The position numbers and the translations under genes were made by a program. From Bacteroidales bacterium (GTDB lineage Bacteria; Bacteroidota; Bacteroidia; Bacteroidales; UBA932), in assembly GCA_017472115.1 (NCBI GenBank), contig JAFUQW010000066.1, forward strand, positions 1-6,637: a stretch of 6,637 bases of DNA. Direction: 5' to 3'. This document shows, one piece after another, positions 1 to 5,784 of this stretch (position 1 is its first letter; every line of letters starts with the position of its first letter). The notes below the pieces were generated by a model. It was not told where the DNA came from, made no database searches, and saw only the letters and a list, made by a program, of their open reading frames with translations.

Positions 1-1
1 A

Positions 2-1318
2 TTATTTCTTGTAGTATTTCGGCCAGAGGGATTCGAGGCGGGTGCGGAGGCCGTCTTCGTGTCGGTTGTCGGCGGGTTCGTAGAATTTGCGGCCGGAGAG
101 TTCGGCAGGCATGAATTCCAGATCAGCGAAATGGCCGGGATAGTCGTGGGCGTATTTATAGCCGTCGGCATAGCCGAGTTCCTCCATCAGCTTGGTCGGA
201 GCGTTGCGGAGATAGAGAGGAACGGATGCCATCTGGGTGTCTTTAGCCACTGCAAGTGCTTCATTGATAGCCATATATGCGGAATTGCTCTTCGGTGATG
301 AAGCAAGATATATCGTACATTCCGAGAGGGGAATCCTGGCTTCGGGCATTCCTATGCTATGAACTATCTGGAAGGTAGAATTGGCAAGAAGAAGGGCGTT
401 AGGATTGGCGAGGCCGACATCCTCTGCAGCCAGAATGCACAGACGGCGGGCAATGAAGAGCGGATCTTCACCACCGTCAAGCATGCGCGCAAGATAATAA
501 ACGGCTGCATTCGGATCGGACCCGCGCACGCTCTTGATGAAGGCGGAAATGACATCATAGTGCATCTCTCCACCCTTGTCATAGATCGCAGTATTTTCCT
601 GCAGGCATGAAGTCACGGCCTTATTGTCTATCACGACCGGCTTTCCTCCTGTAAATGAACCCACTACAATCTCAAGAATATTGAGCAGCTTGCGTGCGTC
701 ACCGGCGCTGTAACGGAAGAGTGCATCGGTTTCACGGACTTCTATCTCTCTGTGCTTCAGGACTTCATCTTCCTTAAGGGCCCTGTCAAGAAGCTGCTGG
801 AGATCTTCAGCTCCAAGAGACTTGAGCACAAACACCTGGCAGCGTGAAAGAAGGGGAGTGATGACTTCGAATGAAGGATTCTCTGTAGTGGCACCGATAA
901 GAACTATGGTTCCGTCCTCGACAGCACCCAGCAACGCATCCTGCTGCGACTTGTTGAAACGATGGATCTCGTCTATGAAAAGTATCGGAGACAGGCCGCC
1001 GGAAAACAGTGAATTGGAGCGGGCACGGTCAATCACGTCACGGACATCCTTGACTCCTGCACTTACAGCCGAAAGGGTAAAGAATTCACGTCCGAGCGAC
1101 TTGGCCACTATATGCGAAAGGGTGGTCTTGCCGACCCCGGGAGGACCCCAAAGGATAAATGACGAGAGGTTGCCGCTCTCAATCATGTTGCGGAGTATGC
1201 AGCCCGGTCCCACCAGATGACGCTGGCCTACATAACCGTCAAGGTCATGAGGCCTCATCCTCTCGGGAAGCGGAGGGAGCATCCTGCTTCTTCCTATGTT
1301 GTCATCCATATATGCCAT
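2..1318 (-). CDS. rarA: Replication-associated recombination protein A (RarA/MgsA), AAA+ ATPase
   Basis: This is a 438-residue cytoplasmic AAA+ ATPase of the clamp-loader-like RarA/MgsA/WRNIP1 family, which acts at stalled or damaged replication forks. The sequence shows Walker A GPPGVGKTT (residues 58-66), Walker B LFIDEIH (113-119), sensor 1 GATTENPSFEV (142-152), a likely arginine finger in LLSRC (R159), and sensor 2 GDAR (206-209). The remainder matches the helical C-terminal oligomerisation part of the family, and the length is close to the roughly 445 residues usual for it. I chose the ATG at 1318 because GGAAAGGA lies 8 bases upstream (1327-1334). The frame is open upstream to 1441, but that stretch is low-complexity Arg/Pro-rich sequence inside the neighbouring GNAT gene and not family-like. 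A second ATG three codons on (1309) is possible but further from the ribosome site. The gene follows the GNAT gene by one base, so the two are probably co-transcribed and translationally coupled. The stop codon sits at the left edge, so the gene is complete. Confidence 0.96.
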   Translation of the reverse strand: MAYMDDNIGRSRMLPPLPERMRPHDLDGYVGQRHLVGPGCILRNMIESGNLSSFILWGPPGVGKTTLSHIVAKSLGREFFTLSAVSAGVKDVRDVIDRARSNSLFSGGLSPILFIDEIHRFNKSQQDALLGAVEDGTIVLIGATTENPSFEVITPLLSRCQVFVLKSLGAEDLQQLLDRALKEDEVLKHREIEVRETDALFRYSAGDARKLLNILEIVVGSFTGGKPVVIDNKAVTSCLQENTAIYDKGGEMHYDVISAFIKSVRGSDPNAAVYYLARMLDGGEDPLFIARRLCILAAEDVGLANPNALLLANSTFQIVHSIGMPEARIPLSECTIYLASSPKSNSAYMAINEALAVAKDTQMASVPLYLRNAPTKLMEELGYADGYKYAHDYPGHFADLEFMPAELSGRKFYEPADNRHEDGLRTRLESLWPKYYKK

Positions 1319-1319
1319 A

Positions 1320-2450
1320 TCAGATTTCCTTTCCGAAAACCCATCTGCGCTTGTGAAGCTCCTTCTCGAACGGAGTCCACATGGCCTGCACCTTGGCGTT
1401 GGTCTCAAGGTTGGCATTGGTCTCGGCATACTTGAAGCCAAGCTTCCGGTAATTCTGGAAAAGATCCACGAACAGCAATGAGTTGACTCCCTTGTTCTGA
1501 TAGTCCGGTCTTACACCGATCAGCAGAAGATCAAGTGTGTCAGGCTTCTTCCAGAACATAGCCTTGAGCAGATGCCACCAGCCGAACGGAAGAATCTCAC
1601 CATTACACTTCTGAAGAGCTTCGGCAAGAGAAGGAATCGTGATTCCGGCAGCAATCAGCTCTCCTTCCTGATTCTCGATGAATGAAAGCATCTTCATATC
1701 GACAAGGCTGAGATAGACATCCACATACATGTCTATCTGCTTCGGAGAAAGAAGCGAATATCCGTAAAGGACGCAGTATGTCTCATTGATGAGCTGGAAA
1801 AGCTTCCGGCCATAATTCTCGGTCCTTATCTGCCTCTTGGTCAGCTTACGGACCTTGAGATTATACCTATCCTTGACAATTTCTGCAAATTTGACATGCT
1901 TTTCCGGGAGCTGCTCCGGAATCGTGATTCTGTACTCCACCCAACCGGTCTCCTTAACATAGCCCAGTTTCTTAAGATGCTCGGGATAATATGGGTAGTT
2001 GTAGATCAGAGCCATCGTGCTGACGCGGTCGAATCCTTCAACAAGCATTCCCTCAGGATCGAAATCTGTAAATCCGAGAGGACCGACGATCTGCTTCATT
2101 CCGCGCGCCTTTCCGAAAGCCACGACAGCATCGAGAAGAGCCTTGGATACTTCCAGGTCATCGATGAAATCGATCCATCCGAAACGGACCTGATCGACCT
2201 TCCATGCCTCATTTGCCTTGTAATTTACGATTGCGGCCACTCGGCCTACTAAATTTCCATCCTTATATGCAAGATAGAACTCGGCATCACTGAATTCGAA
2301 AGCACCATTCTTTTCCTTGTCGAATGTATTGAGATCGTCCCAAGGCATGCTCGGAACATAGTATGGATTACCTTTATACAGTTTGTTTCCAAATCGTGCA
2401 AAGATCTTGAAGTCTTTCTTTGTAGAAACTGTCTTGATTGTTACAGCCAT
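1320..2450 (-). CDS. GNAT-family N-acetyltransferase-like protein (YghO-like)
   Basis: This 376-residue cytoplasmic protein has the two-part architecture of YghO-like GNAT proteins. The N-terminal half carries a GNAT-like segment around AEFYLAYKDGNLVGRVAAIV (56-75) and the family-typical stretch GPLGFTDFDPEGMLVEGFD (123-141), followed by the YNYPYYPEHLKKLGY region (150-164). The C-terminal half contains the more classical acetyl-CoA pyrophosphate-loop-like motif IGVRPDYQNKGVNSLL (311-326) and ends in a basic KRRWVFGKEI tail. GNAT proteins transfer an acyl group from acyl-CoA to an amine, but the substrate of this subfamily is not established, so none is assigned here. It is the first gene of an operon with rarA one base downstream. 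A TAACTTTG promoter element lies 35 bases before the start codon. No frameshift or truncation is visible. Family membership is reasonably sure; catalytic activity is inferred only. Confidence 0.85.
   Translation of the reverse strand: MAVTIKTVSTKKDFKIFARFGNKLYKGNPYYVPSMPWDDLNTFDKEKNGAFEFSDAEFYLAYKDGNLVGRVAAIVNYKANEAWKVDQVRFGWIDFIDDLEVSKALLDAVVAFGKARGMKQIVGPLGFTDFDPEGMLVEGFDRVSTMALIYNYPYYPEHLKKLGYVKETGWVEYRITIPEQLPEKHVKFAEIVKDRYNLKVRKLTKRQIRTENYGRKLFQLINETYCVLYGYSLLSPKQIDMYVDVYLSLVDMKMLSFIENQEGELIAAGITIPSLAEALQKCNGEILPFGWWHLLKAMFWKKPDTLDLLLIGVRPDYQNKGVNSLLFVDLFQNYRKLGFKYAETNANLETNAKVQAMWTPFEKELHKRRWVFGKEI
1327..1334 (-). promoter_or_regulatory. Shine-Dalgarno-like site deciding the rarA start
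   Basis: On the minus strand this reads GGAAAGGA, ending 8 bases before the ATG at 1318. It lies inside the last codons of the upstream GNAT gene. It favours the start at 1318 over the 41-codon upstream extension and over the ATG at 1309, and it suggests translational coupling with the upstream gene. Confidence 0.6.
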
Positions 2451-2467
2451 GTCAGATAAGTGTTTTA

Positions 2468-2482
2468 GGGTTAGTACAACCC
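2468..2482. repeat. Short inverted repeat at the predicted GNAT-rarA transcript start
   Basis: GGGTT and AACCC form 5-base arms around the 5-base spacer AGTAC. The element overlaps the predicted start site of the minus-strand transcript and could be an operator or a small 5' hairpin. The arms are short enough to arise by chance. Confidence 0.3.
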
Positions 2483-2484
2483 CA

Positions 2485-2492
2485 CAAAGTTA
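2485..2492 (-). promoter_or_regulatory. Bacteroidota-type -7 promoter element for the GNAT-rarA operon
   Basis: The minus strand reads TAACTTTG, an exact match to the Bacteroidota -7 consensus TAnnTTTG. It would place the transcript start near 2478 with a leader of about 28 bases. No clear TTG-type -33 element is visible at the expected distance, so the upstream half is weak. The position in a divergent gap, just before the first gene of the operon, supports it. Confidence 0.6.
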
Positions 2493-2524
2493 AGAAAAAT
2501 TCCCTCACTCTCACTTATTTTTCT

Positions 2525-2532
2525 TATTTTCG
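2525..2532 (+). promoter_or_regulatory. Candidate -7 element for the barrel-DUF1963 gene cluster
   Basis: The plus strand reads TATTTTCG, a 7 of 8 match to TAnnTTTG. It lies 20 bases before the ATG at 2553 and would give a short leader of about 13 bases. No convincing -33 element is seen, and the surrounding T-rich sequence makes partial matches easy. Confidence 0.35.
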
Positions 2533-2552
2533 CATGATATAGCCTGAACCTG

Positions 2553-3089
2553 ATGGATACGAACAACCTGAAACCGCTGCTGATTATGGCATTATCGCTT
2601 ATGTTGATAGGCGAATGTCTTGCCCAGCCCAAAAGCATAGGTGCAGCGTTCTCTGTCAGCGGAGTCAGATTATCCTATGAGCAATATATCGACAGCGACA
2701 GTTTCATGGATATTTCATTAAAGGCCGAATGCGGAGACATGTTCTTCGGCAAGGGTACTCTTCCCGGTCTTACTGCCTCATTCACATGGAACATGTATTT
2801 CTCGCGATTCGAATCAAGAAACGGAAATGAAATAAGATTATATGCCGGTCCGGGACTTAACTTGGGCCGGACAAACGACCTTATGAGACCGATGGGAATG
2901 ACTTTCGGTCTTAAGGGTAGCCTCGGTGTGGAATGCGAGTTCGACAGAAACGTCACTGTTTCCGCAAGTCTTTCTCCGGTCATAGGCACACACATACTGT
3001 TTCATGATGAGTATATTGACATGAGATATTACCGCATCGGGTTGATGGGACTCTTGATGCCAGAAGCCGGAATCAGATACACTTTCTGA
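2553..3089 (+). CDS. Small outer-membrane beta-barrel-like protein, uncharacterised
   Basis: This 178-residue protein has a signal peptide: a short N-region containing Lys7, a hydrophobic core LLIMALSLMLIG (9-20), and a likely signal peptidase I site after CLA (residue 24), leaving Gln25 as the first mature residue. Cys22 lies near the site, but the residue before it is Glu, so a lipobox is not supported. The mature part alternates short amphipathic strands (for example GAAFSVSGVRLSYEQYI, GLTASFTWNMYFSRF, EIRLYAGPGLNLG, VTVSASLSPVIGTHILF) with turns. It ends in EAGIRYTF; a terminal Phe is typical of barrels inserted by the BAM complex. The size suggests about eight strands. It is the first gene of a three-gene cluster, with the next ATG only 6 bases after its stop. 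I do not recognise a specific family, and no function is assigned beyond a probable outer-membrane location. Confidence 0.75.
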   Translation: MDTNNLKPLLIMALSLMLIGECLAQPKSIGAAFSVSGVRLSYEQYIDSDSFMDISLKAECGDMFFGKGTLPGLTASFTWNMYFSRFESRNGNEIRLYAGPGLNLGRTNDLMRPMGMTFGLKGSLGVECEFDRNVTVSASLSPVIGTHILFHDEYIDMRYYRIGLMGLLMPEAGIRYTF

Positions 3090-3095
3090 CAAAAG

Positions 3096-3707
3096 ATGAA
3101 AAGGATATTGCTCATATTGCTGATGACCGGCGCATTCAGGATCACCGCGAATGCGCAGGAACCGTCATTCCCACGAATCACCTTCGGAGCCGAATGGAGT
3201 TATATTGCTACTTTCCAGTCCGGATGGCACCATAATTTCTTTTCTCCGGAAGGCTACAGGGTTGACGACGCGGACAACGAATTCATTTATCACAGCAATG
3301 CAGAAGCATATCTGCACGCTGGATATAACGTCAGCCGCAACTGGAACATCGCCCTATATATCGGTATGACCGGCATCTCGGACCTTCATAAGGCCATACC
3401 TGCATCAATCAGGGGAACATATTACATCGGCGGCGATCCGTCGCGCGACAGATGGTTTACATACATAGACCTGGGTAGCGGAATATGCCTGAAGAATCCT
3501 CCGCAGGAGATACTTACCGGCAAGATCGGCGGAGGTTACAGGATGTCGCTCAGCCGCAACACCAAACTGGATTTCATCGCTGCATTGAGAATGACATACA
3601 CCCATCCGGAAGTGAGATATGATGGAGAGGTCATCCCGATGCAGAAGGTGAACAGGAATAACGCATATCTGAGTGCAATTTCATTTGGAATAGGTTTAAC
3701 ATTTTGA
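3096..3707 (+). CDS. Second outer-membrane beta-barrel-like protein, uncharacterised
   Basis: This 203-residue protein has a clear signal peptide: MKR, a hydrophobic core ILLILLMTGAF, and a likely cleavage after ANA at residue 20, giving Gln21 at the mature N-terminus. The mature part reads as alternating strands, including ITFGAEWSYIATFQSGW, AEAYLHAGYNVSRNWNIALYIGM, SIRGTYYIGG, WFTYIDLGSGICL, LTGKIGGGYRMSL, KLDFIAALRMTYT and AYLSAISFGIGLTF. The terminal Phe fits an outer-membrane barrel. It begins 6 bases after the previous barrel gene and very probably shares its transcript. The two proteins have the same general architecture but no obvious residue-level similarity by eye, so they need not be a recent duplication. 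The leader before the ATG is A-rich (ACAAAAG) without a Shine-Dalgarno site, as is common in this phylum. Specific function is unknown. Confidence 0.75.
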   Translation: MKRILLILLMTGAFRITANAQEPSFPRITFGAEWSYIATFQSGWHHNFFSPEGYRVDDADNEFIYHSNAEAYLHAGYNVSRNWNIALYIGMTGISDLHKAIPASIRGTYYIGGDPSRDRWFTYIDLGSGICLKNPPQEILTGKIGGGYRMSLSRNTKLDFIAALRMTYTHPEVRYDGEVIPMQKVNRNNAYLSAISFGIGLTF

Positions 3708-3721
3708 TAATCAATACTTTT

Positions 3722-4351
3722 ATGGCTATAAGAATCACATTGAACAAGTCAGAAAGGGTACTTTTCTGCGGCAGCAAATGGTGGGGAGATCCTGACATGC
3801 CGGAAAACATGCAATATCCGACAATACAGATAAATGAAGAAGGGGAGACCTTTGACTATCCTCTGACATTCGTATGCCAGATCAATTGCGAAGACATTGC
3901 TGCATTTGATCCGGAAGGCAGGCTTCCGCATGAGGGAATGCTGTATTTCTTTGCCGCAATAGACGAATGTCTCGGCTACGAAGCTCCATACAGGACAGTT
4001 CTCGGTGAATGGCCTAAGGGATATTTTGTCGTGAAATACGCCAAGAACATAAATTTCGAGACATTCCAGAGCTGCCAGCTGGTCGGCGACGGAAACGAGT
4101 CTCTTACGGAGCCTGAACTGGAAATGGTGTTTGAGAGATGCGATGACAAGGAATCCGGAATCAAGCTCCTTGGCCTGCCTCACGGGCGTGATATATCTGA
4201 AGATTATCCCGAACACCTGAATCTGCTGCAGATTTCCGGTTCACAGACCGCAGGCATAAACTTCGGTTCAGACATCAATCTGAATGTCCTGATGAAGGAA
4301 TCCGATCTCAAATTCGGCAACTGGAAACGCTGCAAGGCTGTTTTGAAATAA
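3722..4351 (+). CDS. YwqG/DUF1963-like protein
   Basis: This 209-residue protein has no signal peptide and is probably cytoplasmic. It has features I associate with the YwqG/DUF1963 family: an early FCGSKWWGDPDMPENMQYPT block (residues 15-34), PLTFVCQINCEDIA (47-60), the EGMLYFFAAID strand (71-81), EHLNLLQISG (164-173), and a late segment INLNVLMKESDLKFGNWKR (185-203) resembling the family's closing region. The biochemical role of the family is not established, so none is assigned. I chose the ATG at 3722, 14 bases after the upstream barrel gene. The frame can also begin at a TTG at 3704 that overlaps the upstream stop codon and adds six residues (MIINTF), but MAIRITLNKS is the more natural start. 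It is the third gene of the cluster and converges with malY, whose stop lies 23 bases further on. The family call rests on pattern recognition, not a search. Confidence 0.72.
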   Translation: MAIRITLNKSERVLFCGSKWWGDPDMPENMQYPTIQINEEGETFDYPLTFVCQINCEDIAAFDPEGRLPHEGMLYFFAAIDECLGYEAPYRTVLGEWPKGYFVVKYAKNINFETFQSCQLVGDGNESLTEPELEMVFERCDDKESGIKLLGLPHGRDISEDYPEHLNLLQISGSQTAGINFGSDINLNVLMKESDLKFGNWKRCKAVLK

Positions 4352-4374
4352 CAGTTCCTCTAAAGTCCGGCATC

Positions 4375-5595
4375 TCATTTATTCAGGACAGTACTTTCAG
4401 TCCTGTCATAGATGCTATGAGCGTAATTGCGAACAGCATTACAAAGCCTCTCCATAGCATCACGCAATACTGATTTCGGTACGGCCACATTAAGACGCAT
4501 AAATCCCTGACCTCCTGGATTGAATGTTTCACCGTCATTCAGTGCAAGGCGGGCTTTGTTGACGAAAAGGTCAACGAGACGGTCATGGTCAAGATTCAAT
4601 GATCTGCAGTCCAGCCATACGAGGAATGATGCCTGAGGCTTGAGTGGCCTGATCTGAGGAATGTTTTCTGTGCAGAAAGAACATAGCCAGTCGATGTTTC
4701 CTTCAATATATTCGAGCATCTGTCGTCTCCATTCTTCTCCATATCTGAAAGCAGCAGTTGTGGCAATAGGGGAGAACAGGTGAGGCGAACAGAGTTCGTT
4801 TGCATGCAGCCATCCGTAGAAACGCTCACGCAGACTGTCAGAAGGTACTATGGCATACGAACTTACAATTCCGGCAATGTTGAAGGTCTTTGAAGGAGCC
4901 CCGAATGTAATGCTGCACGCTGCAGCCTCTGGTGACACGCTGGCAAACGGAATATGCTTGTGTCCATACAAGGCCATATCGCAATGTATTTCATCTGAAA
5001 TGACGATAATTCCACGGCTATGGCAGAATGAGGCAAGACGTTCGAGAGTCTCGCGTGACCATACGATGCCGGCAGGGTTATGCGGATTAGAAAGTATCAG
5101 CATGCGGCATTTGTCGTCGCATACTGCTTCGAGATTATCGAAATCCATAGAATATGAACCATCCTCGTTTTCATGAAGAGGATTATATACGACTTCGCGG
5201 CTATTGCCCTGAGGTACCAGACGGAAAGGATGATAGACAGGAGGCTGGATGATCACCTTGTCATCCTTTTCAAGCAAGGCGTTTATGGCCATTCCGATTC
5301 CTTTCACAATGCCGGGGATGTAAGTCAGCCATTCGCGATCTACCTTCCACTGATGATGGTCTTGAATCCATTTCATCACTGTCGGCCAATAATCTTCAGG
5401 TTCGACAGTATATCCGTATAGAGAATGCTCCAGACGCTTCTTCAATGCATCCGTAATGAATTCAGGAGTTTCAAAATCCATGTCCGCGACCCATAATGCA
5501 GTCAGGTCCTCCCGTCCGTATCTGTCCTTCAGTACATCTGTTTTGATCGCACCTGTACCCTTGCGCTCAATGATTTTGTCAAAATCGTATTTCAT
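4375..5595 (-). CDS. malY: MalY/PatB-family PLP-dependent C-S lyase (cystathionine beta-lyase type)
   Basis: This 406-residue cytoplasmic protein is a fold-type I pyridoxal-phosphate enzyme of the MalY/PatB group. Members cleave carbon-sulfur bonds, typically turning cystathionine into homocysteine, pyruvate and ammonia, and some act as cysteine desulfhydrases. Visible landmarks are LWVADMDFETP (34-44), the PPVYHPF block (118-124, Tyr121 stacking on the cofactor in relatives), SNPHNPAG (169-176), SDEIHCDM (200-207, Asp201 to the pyridine nitrogen), the Schiff-base lysine in APSKTFNIAG (Lys236), and the carboxylate-binding arginine in FMRLNVA (Arg367). All key residues are present and the length is usual for the family. 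The start fits the conserved MKYDFDKIIERKGTG opening. It stands alone on the minus strand, convergent with the DUF1963-like gene and divergent from the tannase-like gene. Regulation by a maltose system, as in the E. coli name-giver, is not suggested here, so the exact physiological substrate is open. Confidence 0.93.
   Translation of the reverse strand: MKYDFDKIIERKGTGAIKTDVLKDRYGREDLTALWVADMDFETPEFITDALKKRLEHSLYGYTVEPEDYWPTVMKWIQDHHQWKVDREWLTYIPGIVKGIGMAINALLEKDDKVIIQPPVYHPFRLVPQGNSREVVYNPLHENEDGSYSMDFDNLEAVCDDKCRMLILSNPHNPAGIVWSRETLERLASFCHSRGIIVISDEIHCDMALYGHKHIPFASVSPEAAACSITFGAPSKTFNIAGIVSSYAIVPSDSLRERFYGWLHANELCSPHLFSPIATTAAFRYGEEWRRQMLEYIEGNIDWLCSFCTENIPQIRPLKPQASFLVWLDCRSLNLDHDRLVDLFVNKARLALNDGETFNPGGQGFMRLNVAVPKSVLRDAMERLCNAVRNYAHSIYDRTESTVLNK
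4384..4405. repeat. Inverted repeat at the convergent gene ends
   Basis: CAGGAC (4384-4389) and GTCCTG (4400-4405) form a perfect 6-base stem with a 10-base loop. It lies within the last codons of malY, about 30 bases beyond the stop of the DUF1963-like gene. No T-tract follows on either strand, so it is not a classical intrinsic terminator. It could still help end or protect the convergent transcripts. Confidence 0.35.
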
Positions 5596-5616
5596 TTCAA
5601 TCTTCTTTTGAGAGCA

Positions 5617-5624
5617 CTAATTTA
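5617..5624 (-). promoter_or_regulatory. Weak candidate -7 element for malY
   Basis: The minus strand reads TAAATTAG, a 7 of 8 match to TAnnTTTG, ending 21 bases before the malY ATG. No clear -33 partner is seen. Position is reasonable but sequence support is modest. Confidence 0.3.
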
Positions 5625-5655
5625 TGAAATGTCGAGAAAAAAGGACGATGAATTC

Positions 5656-5678
5656 GGAAAAATTCTCTTTATTTTTCC
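5656..5678. repeat. Perfect 8-base inverted repeat in the malY/tannase gap
   Basis: GGAAAAAT (5656-5663) and its complement ATTTTTCC (5671-5678) flank the 7-base spacer TCTCTTT. The 7-base direct repeat GATGAAT lies on both sides (5647-5653 and 5686-5692). The element is centred about 70 bases upstream of malY and 115 upstream of the tannase-like gene, so it may be an operator or a hairpin. A/T-rich sequence raises the chance of accidental symmetry. Confidence 0.4.
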
Positions 5679-5704
5679 ATCTTTTGATGAATCACATGAC
5701 GTCG

Positions 5705-5784
5705 ATTAAACCATAGCAATGACAATTTGTCAAAAAAAAGATGCGTTTTTGATACTTGTCATTCTGGAAAAGTCATTAAACCAT
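5705..5784. repeat. 10-base direct repeat upstream of the tannase-like gene
   Basis: ATTAAACCAT occurs at 5705-5714 and again at 5775-5784, where it runs into the start codon of the tannase-like gene. Both copies are preceded by GTC within one base, which extends the similarity to about 13 positions with one insertion. The copies are 70 bases apart, about seven helical turns. Confidence 0.5.
5720..5732. promoter_or_regulatory. Candidate operator palindrome upstream of the tannase-like gene
   Basis: TGACAATTTGTCA is a perfect palindrome with 6-base arms around one central base. The half-site TTGTCA occurs again at 5756-5761. Its place 51 bases before the ATG at 5783 suits a transcription-factor site, but no regulator gene is in view. 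The TTTG inside it (5726-5729) might instead serve as a -33 element, paired with a poor -7 match TACTTGTC at 5753-5760. Confidence 0.35.

Noticed and set aside
822..1220. 132-codon open frame on the plus strand
   Set aside because: It is antisense to the conserved ATPase core of rarA and has no family resemblance or ribosome site; a shadow frame.
1319..1441. 41-codon N-terminal extension of rarA in the open frame
   Set aside because: It lies inside the GNAT gene, is Arg/Pro-rich low-complexity sequence unlike RarA, and a good ribosome site precedes the ATG at 1318.
1896..2252. 118-codon open frame on the plus strand
   Set aside because: It lies opposite the GNAT coding region and shows no recognisable domain.
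2553..2627. Lipoprotein signal for the first barrel protein (Cys22)
   Set aside because: The residue before the cysteine is Glu, which does not fit a lipobox; a signal peptidase I site after CLA is better.
3087..3098. Duplication origin for the two adjacent barrel genes
   Set aside because: They share only general barrel architecture; I see no aligned sequence blocks by eye, so recent duplication is not supported.
3749..4216. 155-codon open frame on the minus strand
   Set aside because: It is antisense to the DUF1963-like gene, whose frame has family-like motifs; this one has none.
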